Shown piece after piece: positions 18,900-27,208 of a DNA stretch of 64,000 nucleotides (the stretch's first letter is position 1; each line of letters starts with the position of its first letter). Both the position numbers and the translations under genes were made by a program. The stretch is from positions 62,001 through 126,000 of the forward strand of contig NZ_FNPF01000002.1 of the NCBI RefSeq assembly GCF_900107235.1, given 5' to 3'. Source of the stretch: Citreimonas salinaria (GTDB taxonomy: Bacteria; Pseudomonadota; Alphaproteobacteria; Rhodobacterales; Rhodobacteraceae). The notes beneath the pieces were generated by a model. The model worked only from the letters and a program-made list of their open reading frames with translations, did no database searches and was not told the DNA's origin.

Positions 18900-19582
18900 G
18901 CGCCGACGACGACACCGACTTGCCGGGCGGCTGGGAAGCCGCGGCCGCCGAATACGTGCTGGGCCTGCTGTCCGAGGACGAGGCGCAGGGCTTCGAGGCG
19001 CGGATGCGCGAGGACCCGGACCTGGAACAGGACGTCGCCGCCTGGCGCGACCACTTCGCCACGCTGACCGATCCGGTCGCCGCGCAGGCGCCGCCGCCGC
19101 GGGTCTGGGGGCGGATCGAATCCGATCTTTTCAAGCCCGCGCGCAAGCCGATATGGCGCCAGCTTCTGCCCTACGGCGTCGGCGCCGTATTAGGGGCCAC
19201 GCTGGCCTGGGCGGTGTTCGTCAGCGGCGTTCTGGTGCCGCAGGAGGTCGATTTCCGCGCCGCGCTGGAACCGGTCGAGGGCACGCTGGCGCTGACCGCG
19301 CGGTTCGATGCGCAAAGCGGCGTGCTGGCGGTCGACCTCGCCCAGGGCGACGTGCCCGCGGATCGCGCGCTGGAGCTGTGGCTGATCGCCGGCGAGGGCG
19401 TGGCCCCGGTCTCGCTGGGGCTGCTCGACGCCTCGGGCGGTGCGGTGCGCAGCCTGCGGCCCCTGCTGGCCGAGCGCGTGCCCGGCGCCACGCTCGCCGT
19501 GTCCGAGGAGCCGCCCGGCGGCTCGCCCACCGGCGCGCCGACCGGCCCGGTGCGCGCGGCGGGCCAGCTGATAGCGACCTGA
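18896..19582 (+). CDS. RskA-like anti-sigma factor
   Basis: Single-pass membrane protein of 228 residues that should hold the preceding sigma factor inactive. The N-terminal part has the anti-sigma motif AAEYVLGLLSEDEAQGFEARM (the pattern EYVLG-L is typical) and is cytoplasmic. A membrane helix spans about residues 91-113. The C-terminal RskA domain is periplasmic and ends in a Pro/Gly-rich stretch (EEPPGGSPTG, then PVRAAGQLI), typical of the family. There is no zinc-binding HxxxCxxC motif, so it is not a ChrR or RsrA type. The start overlaps the sigma stop. The stop codon is the first three bases of a hairpin. Confidence 0.9.
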   Translation: MSADDDTDLPGGWEAAAAEYVLGLLSEDEAQGFEARMREDPDLEQDVAAWRDHFATLTDPVAAQAPPPRVWGRIESDLFKPARKPIWRQLLPYGVGAVLGATLAWAVFVSGVLVPQEVDFRAALEPVEGTLALTARFDAQSGVLAVDLAQGDVPADRALELWLIAGEGVAPVSLGLLDASGGAVRSLRPLLAERVPGATLAVSEEPPGGSPTGAPTGPVRAAGQLIAT

Positions 19583-19603
19583 GGCGGGCATAGACCCGCC
19601 TCA
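19580..19603 (+). promoter_or_regulatory. Hairpin starting in the anti-sigma stop codon
   Basis: A perfect 9-bp stem TGAGGCGGG/CCCGCCTCA closes a six-base loop; the TGA stop is its first three bases. There is no T run after it, so it is not a classical terminator. It may partly uncouple the sigma/anti-sigma genes from the fasciclin gene or protect the mRNA end. Confidence 0.45.
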
Positions 19604-19708
19604 CGCACGCGTGATCGAAAAAAGCGCGCCCGCCGAAACTGCCCGCGCGAAACCTGCGTGTCTGCCCGTGATCCCGCCGCTGGTGGCGGGGCAAAATCAG
19701 GAGACACC

Positions 19709-20263
19709 GTGACCCGGACCAAGACACTCCTCGCCGCGACCGCCATGATCGTCGCCGGTGCAGCCCATGCGCAGATGCAGAACCCCTTGGTCGGCGGCGC
19801 CGAGATGTTCGCCGACCGCACGATCGTCGAGAACGCCGTGAACTCGGCCGACCACGAGACGCTGGTCGCCGCCGTGCAGCAGGCCGGCCTCGTCGACACG
19901 CTGAACGGCGAGGGGCCTTTCACCGTCTTCGCGCCCACCGACGCGGCGTTCGACAACATCTCGGACGACAGCCTCGCCGCGCTGATGATGGACCGCAACA
20001 AGGCGCAACTGGCGCAGATCCTGACCTGCCACGTGGTCGCCACCAGCGCGATGTCCGACGCCATCGCCGGCATGATCGCCGATGACGGCGGCATGCACGC
20101 GATCCCCACCGTCGGCGGCTGCACGCTTCAGGCCAAGATGGTCGGCAACGCCATCGTGCTGGTCGACGAGAACGGCCGCGAGGCCGAGGTCACCATCGCC
20201 GACGTGCGCCAGTCCAACGGCGTCATCCACGTGATCGACCGCGTCCTGCTGCCCAGGCAGTAA
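19709..20263 (+). CDS. Secreted fasciclin (FAS1) domain protein
   Basis: Exported protein of 184 residues with one FAS1 domain. Signal peptide: TRTKTLLAATAMIVAGAAHA, cleaved near residue 21. The domain shows both conserved boxes: H1 in GPFTVFAPTDAAFDNI and H2 in SNGVIHVIDRVLLPRQ, with the central LAQILTCHVV. I start at the GTG at 19709 because a CAGGAG site sits seven bases upstream and the signal peptide begins there. FAS1 proteins of this type (for example mycobacterial MPT83 and MPT70) are known SigK/RskA targets, and here the gene directly follows an ECF/RskA pair. Confidence 0.9.
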   Translation: MTRTKTLLAATAMIVAGAAHAQMQNPLVGGAEMFADRTIVENAVNSADHETLVAAVQQAGLVDTLNGEGPFTVFAPTDAAFDNISDDSLAALMMDRNKAQLAQILTCHVVATSAMSDAIAGMIADDGGMHAIPTVGGCTLQAKMVGNAIVLVDENGREAEVTIADVRQSNGVIHVIDRVLLPRQ

Positions 20264-20398
20264 CCCCCCGGCGGCGTGGCCGGAACCCCGGGCCGCGCCG
20301 CTTTCCCGATCACACGCGTCTTCGCGTGATCGTGTAACCCCGCGGCCTTGTCGCGGAGGGGCCGGGGGCGCATCTTTCCGCAAACGAAGGAGCACGCC

Positions 20399-20893
20399 AT
20401 GAACCGCCGACACTTCCTTTTCTCGACGGCCGCCCTGTCGCTTGCGGCCTTCGCGCCGTTCGGCCTGGGCCGCTGGGGCGCGGCCGAGGCCGCCGAGGGC
20501 GACTTTCCCGTCACCCGGACCGAGGACGAGTGGAAGTCCATGCTGTCCGACCTCGAATACAAGGTCATGCGCCAGGAAGGTACCGAGCGCGCCTTCTCCT
20601 CGCCGCTGCACGACCTCAAGACGCCCGGCACCTATGTCTGCCGGGGCTGCGACCAGGCGCTCTATTCCTCCGAGCACAAGTTCGACAGCGGCACCGGCTG
20701 GCCCAGCTTCTGGCAGGCCATCGACGACAAGGCCGTCGAGACCAAGCCCGACCGCACGCTGTTCATGACCCGGACCGAGTGCCACTGTTCGAACTGCGGC
20801 TCGCACCTGGGCCACATCTTCGAGGACGGACCCGAGCCCACCGGCTTGCGCCACTGCATCAACGGCGTCAGCCTGGTCTTCCGCGAGGCCTGA
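20399..20893 (+). CDS. msrB: Tat-exported peptide-methionine (R)-S-oxide reductase
   Basis: MsrB reduces methionine-R-sulfoxide in proteins. The 164-residue product starts with a twin-arginine signal (NRRHFLFSTAALSLAAFAPF), so this copy acts in the periplasm. The domain has two zinc CxxC pairs (CRGCDQ and CSNCGS), the GTGWPSFWQA motif and the catalytic cysteine in LRHCINGVSL. The ATG at 20399 has a strong GAAGGAG site. It follows the ECF sigma, anti-sigma and fasciclin genes on the same strand, which suggests an envelope repair module, though 135 bases separate it from the fasciclin gene. Confidence 0.93.
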   Translation: MNRRHFLFSTAALSLAAFAPFGLGRWGAAEAAEGDFPVTRTEDEWKSMLSDLEYKVMRQEGTERAFSSPLHDLKTPGTYVCRGCDQALYSSEHKFDSGTGWPSFWQAIDDKAVETKPDRTLFMTRTECHCSNCGSHLGHIFEDGPEPTGLRHCINGVSLVFREA

Positions 20894-20916
20894 TGCCGCG
20901 ACACTTCGATCGGGCA

Positions 20917-20944
20917 GGGCCGCGCCGCAGGGCGCGGCCCTTTT
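20917..20944 (+). terminator. Rho-independent terminator after msrB
   Basis: A perfect 10-bp GC-rich stem (20917-20926 with 20931-20940) closes a GCAG loop and is followed by TTTT. It ends the msrB transcript 24 bases after its stop. Confidence 0.9.
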
Positions 20945-21008
20945 CGTGCGCCCCGTACCCCGCATCGACGTGCTTGGCGCTGGCGGATGTCGGGCCTAGA
21001 ATGGCCGC

Positions 21009-21344
21009 ATGAGCCTCTCCTTCGACCGCCTCGTCGAGCGTCAGATCCAGAAGGCCCTTGCCGAGGGCCGCCTGAGCGGTCTTGCGGGCGAGGGCAAGCC
21101 GCTGCCCGACCGCTCGGGCGAGGCGCATCTCGACATGGCGACCGCCGTCGTCACGCGCATCATGGCCGAGGCCGGGGCGCTGCCCGAAGAGTTCAAGATC
21201 AAGAAGCTGCTCGAGGCCGCGCGCCACCGCTTCCAGCAGGCGGAAGGCCCCGAGGAAAGGCGCCTCGCGATGGCGCTGATCGCCGATCTCGAGCAGCGCC
21301 ACAACATCGCGGTCGAAGCCCGCCGGCGCTTCATGGCCCCCTGA
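21009..21344 (+). CDS. DUF1992 (DNAJC28-like) protein
   Basis: Small cytosolic protein of 111 residues made of a DUF1992 domain. The start FDRLVERQIQKALAEGRLSGLAGEGKPL is diagnostic (ERxIxxAxxxGxFxNLxGxGKPL in the family). The family is homologous to the conserved part of animal DNAJC28; its function is not established. The gene converges on a J-domain protein gene 80 bases away, so a functional link to a chaperone is tempting but unproven. A bidirectional terminator lies between them. Confidence 0.85.
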   Translation: MSLSFDRLVERQIQKALAEGRLSGLAGEGKPLPDRSGEAHLDMATAVVTRIMAEAGALPEEFKIKKLLEAARHRFQQAEGPEERRLAMALIADLEQRHNIAVEARRRFMAP

Positions 21345-21378
21345 AGCGCGCGCGCCGCGCAGCCCCTCCGGAACGCGA

Positions 21379-21404
21379 AAGGCCGCGCCCGACGGCGCGG
21401 CCTT
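21379..21404. terminator. Bidirectional terminator between DUF1992 and J-domain genes
   Basis: An 11-bp stem, AAGGCCGCGCC/GGCGCGGCCTT, closes a four-base CGAC loop. A short A run on one side and T on the other make it usable from both strands. It lies between two convergent genes. Confidence 0.85.
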
Positions 21405-21426
21405 GTCCTGCCCGGGGCGCAGGCCC

Positions 21427-22050
21427 TCACTTGAAGCTGCGGCTGTCCTTCAGCTGGTCCCAGGCCCAGACCACCTGCTGCAGCTGGTCCTCCTGGCTGC
21501 GGTCGCCGCCGTTGATGTCCGGGTGCAGGACCTTGATCAGCGCCTTGTAGGACCGGCGGATCTCGGCCTTGCTCCAATCGTCCTCGGCCTCGAGGATCTC
21601 CAGCGCCTTGCGCTCGGTCGGGGGCAGGCGGCGGCCGCCGGCCTTCTTGCGGCCCGGGTTGCGCGTCGCGTTGTCGCCCAGCACCTGGTGCGGGTCCTCG
21701 ATCCCCAGCCGCGCCCAGGCCTTCGCCTCGGGGTCGCGCCAGTCCTTGGTGCGCCGGTCCCAGACCTTGTCGGCGGTCGCCTGCGCGTTCATCTCGGCCT
21801 CGGTCTTGCCGTCGAAGAAGCTCCACTGCGAGTTGTATTCGCGCACGTGGTCCTTGCAGAACCAGAAGAAGTCATCCAGCACGTCCGGCGCCTTGGGCGC
21901 TCGGAACTTGCCGGGCTCCTGACAGCCCTCATGGTCGCAGACGCGCGTCGACGTCTCCTGTTCCCCGGACATGCCGCGCCGGCCACGCGGATTCTTCTTC
22001 TTGGCCGACTTGATGGACATGTCGAAACCGAAGGGGTCTGGTCTGCTCAT
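21427..22050 (-). CDS. J-domain (DnaJ-family) protein
   Basis: The 207-residue protein has its J-domain at the C-terminus (about residues 145-205): ALEILEAEDDW, then RRSYKALIKVLHPDINGGD with the HPD tripeptide that stimulates the DnaK ATPase. The N-terminal part has a basic start and cysteines (VCDHEGCQEPGKF, later FWFCKDH) that could bind zinc. The J-domain at the C-terminus and the absence of Gly/Phe and classical zinc-finger regions rule out DnaJ itself. It is a co-chaperone of unknown client range, transcribed leftward alone. Confidence 0.88.
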   Translation of the reverse strand: MSRPDPFGFDMSIKSAKKKNPRGRRGMSGEQETSTRVCDHEGCQEPGKFRAPKAPDVLDDFFWFCKDHVREYNSQWSFFDGKTEAEMNAQATADKVWDRRTKDWRDPEAKAWARLGIEDPHQVLGDNATRNPGRKKAGGRRLPPTERKALEILEAEDDWSKAEIRRSYKALIKVLHPDINGGDRSQEDQLQQVVWAWDQLKDSRSFK

Positions 22051-22124
22051 GGGCTCACCTCTTTTCGACTCGGACGCCGGAGTTTAGACTATGGGTCCGG
22101 GTTTTACAGGGGGCAGTGGGAAAA

Positions 22125-22382
22125 ATGTCGAAGCTTGAGACGATCGAGACCCGCCTGCGCGAGGCCTTCGACCCGCGCGAGCTGGAAGTGCGGGACGACA
22201 GCGAACGCCATCGCGGCCACGCGGGCTACCAGGAAGGCGGCGAAAGCCATTACCACGTCGTCATCCGGTCGGACCGGTTCGACGGTCAAAGCCGCATCGC
22301 GCGACACCGCGCGGTGCATTCGGCGCTGGGCGCCGATCTCGTTGCCAGCATCCACGCGCTGTCGCTCGACCTCGGGACCTGA
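22125..22382 (+). CDS. BolA family protein
   Basis: 85-residue cytosolic BolA/IbaG-like protein. The motif ESHYHVVIRSDRFDGQSRIARHRAV followed by HALSLDLGT is the conserved core of the family, including the invariant histidine near the C-terminus (HALSL) that can ligand a shared Fe-S cluster. BolA proteins bind monothiol glutaredoxins and help Fe-S trafficking, or act as regulators; which applies here is unknown. I start at the ATG at 22125 (MSKLETIETRL); a GTG three codons upstream is also open. No glutaredoxin is nearby. Confidence 0.88.
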   Translation: MSKLETIETRLREAFDPRELEVRDDSERHRGHAGYQEGGESHYHVVIRSDRFDGQSRIARHRAVHSALGADLVASIHALSLDLGT

Positions 22383-22447
22383 GGCCGGCCGCGCGGGAGC
22401 GGGGGCGTCCCGCCACGGCGTCGGCGAACATGCGCCGGTCGGGGCGC

Positions 22448-22469
22448 CGCCGCGTCCGCCGCGGCGTTT
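22448..22469. terminator. Possible terminator between BolA and DUF4177 genes
   Basis: A 7-bp stem CGCCGCG/CGCGGCG with a TCCGC loop is followed by TTT. It sits between convergent genes and touches the stop codon of the leftward gene. The short T run makes it weak. Confidence 0.4.
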
Positions 22470-23113
22470 CAGTCGTCTTCGCGCCGGCGCTCGCGGCGGT
22501 CGCGCGTCAGCCGGGGGTCGTTCGGGTGCGTCTCGAGCGCGTGGCCCTGCGGCGGACCGGCGAACAGCTTGCGTACCGGGGCGGCGATCGCCGGATCCTC
22601 GCGCGGGGGGGCGAAGCGCGGCTTGCGGCGCGGACCGTCGCGCGTGGCCGTCAGCCTGGCCTTCGGGCGCGACTCGGCCTCGGCTCCGGATGCGTCGCGA
22701 TCCGCATCCCCGTGGCCTTCGTCCCGACCCGTATCGCTGCCCTCAATGGGCTCTACCTGCACGTCCTCTTGCGGTTCGTCCGCAAACTGCTCGGCCGGCA
22801 CCGGGTGGGCCGCATGCGCGGCGGCCGGCTGCGCCTGCACCAACGGCGTTACCGGAGCCGCGGGCCGGACCGCCTGCTCGGCGCCCGTGCTGCGGCGGAA
22901 CACCAGCAAGTGCCGCCACACCGTCTGCGTATGCGTCAGGCCCGCCCGTTCTTCCGAGGGCAGGGCGTCGGTGCGCTGGTACTCCCAGCCCTTCGCCGCC
23001 ATCTCGTTGATCACCCGTTCCACCGCCGCGGCAAAGCGGGCCTCCGGCGTCTTCAGTCCGCGCTCCTTCTCGCCACGTTCCGGCGCGGGGACGATCTTGT
23101 ATTCGTAGCTCAT
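22469..23113 (-). CDS. DUF4177 domain protein with disordered tail
   Basis: 214 residues. The first 75 form a DUF4177-like domain: SYEYKIVPAP at the start, then VERVINEMAAKGWEYQRTD and TVWRHLLVFRR. The rest (about 80-214) is low-complexity, rich in Pro, Ala, Glu and Arg, and looks unstructured. The family has no established function. No signal peptide or membrane helix is visible. The gene stands alone; 149 bases separate it from the tiny membrane operon upstream on the same strand. Confidence 0.75.
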   Translation of the reverse strand: MSYEYKIVPAPERGEKERGLKTPEARFAAAVERVINEMAAKGWEYQRTDALPSEERAGLTHTQTVWRHLLVFRRSTGAEQAVRPAAPVTPLVQAQPAAAHAAHPVPAEQFADEPQEDVQVEPIEGSDTGRDEGHGDADRDASGAEAESRPKARLTATRDGPRRKPRFAPPREDPAIAAPVRKLFAGPPQGHALETHPNDPRLTRDRRERRREDD

Positions 23114-23262
23114 GGAATCCTCTCCCCCGTCATGATGCGGGGGGACCGGTGGGTGGCAAGCCTGTCACGGTCGGCCCGTGCGACGCCGTGGCGTCGGGCC
23201 GTACCGGTGCGGCGATGGGTACCGCGACTGCGGAACAGGCGGAAAGTCAGGGAAGAGCGCCC

Positions 23263-23403
23263 TCAGCGGCGCCGGTTGAGCGGGTCGGACCGGCGATGCG
23301 CGATGCGCTTGTCGATGGCGCGCGCCTCGGCCCGCAGCAGGACGACACCGGCGCCCGCGACGGCCAGCGCGATCAGGGGGACGGCGAATTCGAACAAGCT
23401 CAT
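23263..23403 (-). CDS. Small membrane protein, second gene of a tiny operon
   Basis: 46 residues: one membrane helix (about residues 5-24, FAVPLIALAVAGAGVVLL) followed by a basic tail ending RRSDPLNRRR. I do not recognise a family. Its ATG overlaps the stop of the upstream 75-residue membrane protein in an ATGA at 23400-23403, so the two are almost certainly translated together. It is too short to be called on sequence alone; the coupling is the main support. Confidence 0.6.
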   Translation of the reverse strand: MSLFEFAVPLIALAVAGAGVVLLRAEARAIDKRIAHRRSDPLNRRR

Positions 23404-23627
23404 GTTTCGGCCTTTCTCATCATGCCGAGAATATAGTGCGCGACCGCGTGCAATACCAGTCCCGTCAGACCCCACCACAGCGTCGATACGCCCATCGACA
23501 CCGCGTCGGCGGTCAACGGCCGAAGCACAGCGAAACCGATCAGCCCCAGCCCGATCGCGTTCAGGAACCCCGAGAACAGTTTCACCCGCTCGTTGTGGAC
23601 GACGATGTCGTCTCGCAGCCGGCTCAT
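23400..23627 (-). CDS. Small two-helix membrane protein
   Basis: 75 residues, unrecognised. A charged N-terminus (MSRLRDDIVVHNERVKL) precedes two membrane helices, at about residues 21-37 (NAIGLGLIGFAVLRPL) and 47-67 (TLWWGLTGLVLHAVAHYIL). It is co-translated with the 46-residue gene. Immediately upstream lies one copy of a composite element (23656-23722) that is also found in the serS/yajC divergent region. Such paired mini-membrane proteins often modify or anchor other complexes, but nothing here indicates which. Confidence 0.7.
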   Translation of the reverse strand: MSRLRDDIVVHNERVKLFSGFLNAIGLGLIGFAVLRPLTADAVSMGVSTLWWGLTGLVLHAVAHYILGMMRKAET

Positions 23628-23655
23628 CGGCCAGCGCCCGGCGCAAAAATCAACG

Positions 23656-23722
23656 AAAGGTAAAACTGTCTCTGCAACCCATTGATCTTGCTGGGGCGCC
23701 CCGGTGTCCCACCGTGGGACAC
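23656..23722 (-). promoter_or_regulatory. Composite regulatory element, copy 1
   Basis: Read leftward: a perfect palindrome TGTCCCACGGTGGGACA (23721-23705; 19 bp counting the outer pair), exactly 27 bases of spacer, then TTGCAGAGAC, three bases, TTTACCTTT ending at 23656. The same arrangement with identical spacing occurs at 41958-42024. The palindrome begins four bases after the gatB stop and the element ends 28 bases before the start codon of the 75-residue membrane protein. It looks like a regulator site joined to a promoter for that operon. Confidence 0.7.
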
Positions 23723-23725
23723 GGG

Positions 23726-25240
23726 TTACAGCCCCAGCTTCGCGGTGACGATCTCGTTCACCGCCTTGGGGTTGGCCTTGCCGCCCGTGGCCTTCATCAC
23801 CTGGCCCACGAACCAGCCTGCCAGCTTCGGATTCTGCTTCGCCTTCTCCACCTGGTCGGGGTTGGCCGCGACGATCTCGTCCACCGCGGACTCGATCGCG
23901 CCGGTGTCGGTGACCTGCTTCATGCCGCGCTCTTCCACGATCGCCTCGGGATCGCCGCCCTCGGTGTAGACGATCTCGAACAGGTCCTTGGCGATCTTGC
24001 CGCTGATCGCGTCGGACTTGATCAGCCGCACGATGGCGCCCAGCTGCGCCGGGCTGACCGGGCTGTCCTCAATGCTCCGGTCGTCCTTTTTCAGGCGGCC
24101 GAACAGCTCGTTGATCACCCAGTTGGCCACCAGCTTGCCGTCGCCGCCTTCGGCCACGGCGCGCTCGAACCACGCGGCGCTGCCCAACTCGGCCGTCAGG
24201 ACCGAGGCGTCGTATTCCGACAGGCCGAACGCCTTCACGAAGCGCGCCTTCTTCTCGTCGGGAAGCTCGGGCAGGTTCGCCGCGATGTCGTCGACCCAGG
24301 CCTGCTCGATCTCGAGCGGCAGAAGGTCGGGATCGGGAAAATAGCGGTAATCGTGCGCCTCTTCCTTCGAGCGCATGGACCGTGTCTCGCCCTTGTCGGG
24401 ATCATACAGGCGGGTTTCCTGGACCACGTTTTCGCCCGCTTCCAGCAGCGCGATCTGGCGGCGCGCCTCGTACTCGATCGCCTGCTGGATGAACCGCATC
24501 GAGTTCATGTTCTTGATCTCGCAGCGCGTGCCGAGATGGCTGAAATCCTGCGTCTCCTGGTACTTCTCGTACTGCCCCGGACGGCAGACCGACACGTTCA
24601 CGTCCGCGCGCAGATTGCCGTTCTGCATGTTGCCGTCGCAGGTGCCGAGATAGCGAAGGATCTGGCGCATCTTGGCGACATAGGCTGCGGCCTCTTCGGG
24701 ACCGCGGATGTCTGGCCGGCTGACGATCTCCATCAGCGCGACGCCGGTGCGGTTGAGGTCGACGAAGGACATGTTCGGGTCCATGTCGTGGATCGACTTG
24801 CCGGCGTCCTGCTCGACGTGGATCCGCTCGATCCGCACCACGCGGGCGATGCCGGGCTCCATGTCGACGACGATCTCGCCCTCGCCCACGAGCGGGTGGT
24901 AGAGTTGGCTGATCTGGTAGCCCTGCGGCAGGTCGGGGTAGAAATAGTTCTTGCGGTCGAAGGCGCTGACCAGGTTGATCTTCGCCTTCAGCCCCAGCCC
25001 GGTGCGCACCGCCTGCTCAATGCAGAATTCGTTGATGACGGGCAGCATGCCGGGCATTGCCGAATCCACGAACGAGACGTTCGAGTTCGGCTCGGCCCCA
25101 AATTGCGTGGACGCGCCCGAGAACAGCTTGGCCTTGCTGGCGACCTGGGCGTGGACTTCCATGCCGATCACCAGTTCCCAGTCGTGCTTTGCCCCGGCGA
25201 TCACCTTGGGCTTGGGCGTCTCGAAGGTCAGGTCCAGCAT
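23726..25240 (-). CDS. gatB: Aspartyl/glutamyl-tRNA amidotransferase subunit B
   Basis: GatB is the kinase/transamidase subunit of GatCAB, which converts Glu-tRNA(Gln) and Asp-tRNA(Asn) to the amidated forms. It has 504 residues, the usual length. Conserved parts: [60 protein letters not shown] and [10 protein letters not shown], then the C-terminal GatB/YqeY tail around [13 protein letters not shown]. GatA and GatC are not beside it, so the operon is split in this genome. One copy of the composite palindromic element lies immediately after its stop. Confidence 0.97.
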   Translation of the reverse strand: MLDLTFETPKPKVIAGAKHDWELVIGMEVHAQVASKAKLFSGASTQFGAEPNSNVSFVDSAMPGMLPVINEFCIEQAVRTGLGLKAKINLVSAFDRKNYFYPDLPQGYQISQLYHPLVGEGEIVVDMEPGIARVVRIERIHVEQDAGKSIHDMDPNMSFVDLNRTGVALMEIVSRPDIRGPEEAAAYVAKMRQILRYLGTCDGNMQNGNLRADVNVSVCRPGQYEKYQETQDFSHLGTRCEIKNMNSMRFIQQAIEYEARRQIALLEAGENVVQETRLYDPDKGETRSMRSKEEAHDYRYFPDPDLLPLEIEQAWVDDIAANLPELPDEKKARFVKAFGLSEYDASVLTAELGSAAWFERAVAEGGDGKLVANWVINELFGRLKKDDRSIEDSPVSPAQLGAIVRLIKSDAISGKIAKDLFEIVYTEGGDPEAIVEERGMKQVTDTGAIESAVDEIVAANPDQVEKAKQNPKLAGWFVGQVMKATGGKANPKAVNEIVTAKLGL

Positions 25241-25353
25241 GGTGCGCTCCTCGGGCGGTCGTTTTCGGGGGTTCTAGGCCAGCGGCGGGGGCCGGGCAAG
25301 TGGCCGAAGTGTCGGCTTGCACAGGCTTCGGCTTTGGGCGACGCTGCGCCGTC

Positions 25354-26136
25354 ATGATCCCGCGTTCGATCCTTTCCCTGCCGGTCGTCCTGTCGCTGTG
25401 CGTCGCCGGCGGCGCCTCGACAGCCCAGCCGGCCCCGCCGGTCACGCCGGAGACCCTGTCGGTGGCCGATCAGGTCGAGGGCGCGGTCACGACGTCCACG
25501 GCCGCAGTGGCCGAGTCGCTTCGACCGGTGCCGCGGCCCTTCGTCATACCGCCTGCGCGATGGGACGAAACCGGCGCGCCGCACAGCTGGACGATGGCCG
25601 CCCTGCAGGCGTTGCGCGGCCATGCGCGCGCGCTGCCGGCCATGGTGCCCGCGGACATCAACGCCTGGTGCCCCGGCTATCGCAGCGCCGGGCTTGCGGG
25701 GCGCGAGGCGTTCTGGGTCGGGCTGATCTCTTCGCTCGCCTGGCACGAAAGCACGCACCGCCCGAACGCCGTGGGCGGGGGCGGGCAGTGGTTCGGGCTG
25801 GTGCAGATCTTCCCGCCGACCGCGCGGCTTTACGATTGCCGCGCCCAGAGCGGCGAGGCGCTGAAGGACCCCGAGCGCAACCTGTCCTGCGCGCTGCGGA
25901 TCATGGCGCGCACGGTTCCCCGTGACGGCGTCGTCAGCGCCGGCATGCGGGGCGTCGCGGCGGATTGGGGTCCGTTCCATTCCTCGCGCAAGCGCGACGA
26001 CATGCGCGACTGGCTGCGCCGGCAGCCCTATTGTCGCGGGCTGGCGCGTTCGCTGCGTCCGCAATTGCGACCGTTCGAGCCTCAGGCACCGATGGTGGAG
26101 ACGATGGAGGTTCGGACCCCTCCGGCGCAGCCCTGA
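25354..26136 (+). CDS. Secreted lytic transglycosylase (SLT domain)
   Basis: Periplasmic or exported muramidase-like protein of 260 residues. A signal peptide covers about residues 1-25 (SILSLPVVLSLCVAGGASTA). The SLT-type catalytic region is AWHESTHRPNAVGGGGQWFGLVQIFPPTARLYDC: the glutamate in HES is the likely catalytic acid and GLVQI replaces the common GLMQI. Four cysteines in the mature part may form disulfides. The Pro-rich N-terminal and C-terminal arms are not domains that I know. It is divergent from gatB and converges with an acyltransferase gene. Confidence 0.82.
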   Translation: MIPRSILSLPVVLSLCVAGGASTAQPAPPVTPETLSVADQVEGAVTTSTAAVAESLRPVPRPFVIPPARWDETGAPHSWTMAALQALRGHARALPAMVPADINAWCPGYRSAGLAGREAFWVGLISSLAWHESTHRPNAVGGGGQWFGLVQIFPPTARLYDCRAQSGEALKDPERNLSCALRIMARTVPRDGVVSAGMRGVAADWGPFHSSRKRDDMRDWLRRQPYCRGLARSLRPQLRPFEPQAPMVETMEVRTPPAQP

Positions 26137-26203
26137 GCAAGGGTCTCCTTACTTGGCGGGACTGGAAACAGGTCCGATGCGCGCCGGGAGGCGTCCGGCT
26201 CGC

Positions 26204-27070
26204 CTAGTACGCCTTCAGCCAGCTGGGCCGCCGCGTCGCATCCACCAGCGAGACCGCCGGCGCCTTGTCGCCGCCAAGCGCCAGCGTCGCGCGGCGCAGG
26301 ATCTCGATCCCGTCCTCGGACCGCGCGGGCAGGGCCGAGGGCGAGATCGGTTCGCCGACCGTCACCCGGTAGGGCTGGCGTGCCTTGTTCAGCGTCTCGT
26401 GGAACAGGGTGATGTCGCGCAACGTCGGGTGGATCAGGTCGAACAGGTAGAACAGGACCGAGTTGCGCGCCCGGATGTGGATCGGGATCACCGGCAGGTC
26501 GAACTTGCGCGCGATCATCGCGGCCGAGGGCATCCAGGGCCGTTCGTGCAGGCTCAGCCCCTCGCGCTTGGCCAGGCGGCCGGCGGGGAAGATCACGCCC
26601 AGGCGGCCTTCCTCGACGGCGCGGCGGGTATAGGCCATCGTCTCGCGCGTCTTGGCGTGGGTGCGCTTTTCGGGGCGCCATTCGACCGGCGCGATCATCG
26701 TTCCCATCTGCGGCAGGACGCGCAGGATGTCGTGGTTCGCGAAATAGTAGGCCTCGGGCCGCACCTGGCGCAGCAGGTGGTGCAGGATGATGCCGTCGGC
26801 GATGCCGCTTGGGTGGTTCGCGACCACCAGTGCCGCGCCGCGCCTTGGAAGGTGGTGCAGTCCAGATATTTCGACATCGCCGGCCAGCATGTCGCCCATG
26901 GTGCGCATGATCTCGGGGGCGGGCATGTCGCGAACCGCCTGCCCGATGGCCAGCGTCTTCTCGTAGCCCAGCGTCCGGTTGAGGATCGACCGCGCGACGC
27001 CGACGCCGGCCCTGTTCGAGAATAGCCATGGCGCGCGTTCTGCGATAAGCGGGTCGATGCGATCTTTCAT
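26204..27070 (-). CDS. PlsC-type lysophospholipid acyltransferase
   Basis: 288-residue acyltransferase. The catalytic His/Asp motif is NHPSGIADG, the form with a Pro-x-Gly insert seen in the hemolysin-like branch, and the acceptor-binding motif is VIFPAGRLA. It lacks clear membrane helices and probably sits on the inner face of the membrane. It would acylate a lysophospholipid or a related acceptor such as a lyso-aminolipid; the substrate cannot be read from the sequence. It is transcribed leftward after pepN and the SDR remnant, with its own start at 27070. Confidence 0.85.
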   Translation of the reverse strand: MKDRIDPLIAERAPWLFSNRAGVGVARSILNRTLGYEKTLAIGQAVRDMPAPEIMRTMGDMLAGDVEISGLHHLPRRGAALVVANHPSGIADGIILHHLLRQVRPEAYYFANHDILRVLPQMGTMIAPVEWRPEKRTHAKTRETMAYTRRAVEEGRLGVIFPAGRLAKREGLSLHERPWMPSAAMIARKFDLPVIPIHIRARNSVLFYLFDLIHPTLRDITLFHETLNKARQPYRVTVGEPISPSALPARSEDGIEILRRATLALGGDKAPAVSLVDATRRPSWLKAY

Positions 27071-27130
27071 TCGGTCACCCTGAACATCACTTAGAAACGC
27101 GTGCGTGACGGTTCCGGTTCCAGCTTAACA

Positions 27131-27152
27131 CGCTGGACGGCGGGGTCCAGCG
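27131..27152 (-). terminator. Possible terminator downstream of pepN
   Basis: An 8-bp stem CGCTGGAC/GTCCAGCG with a six-base loop. Reading leftward it is followed by TGTTAAG, a weak T tract. It lies after the pepN gene and the SDR remnant and before the acyltransferase gene. Confidence 0.35.
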
Positions 27153-27208
27153 CCCCCGGCGCGATGCGGCTGCCGGGCGTACGCCCGCCGATCTGTGGCA
27201 GCCGGCAT

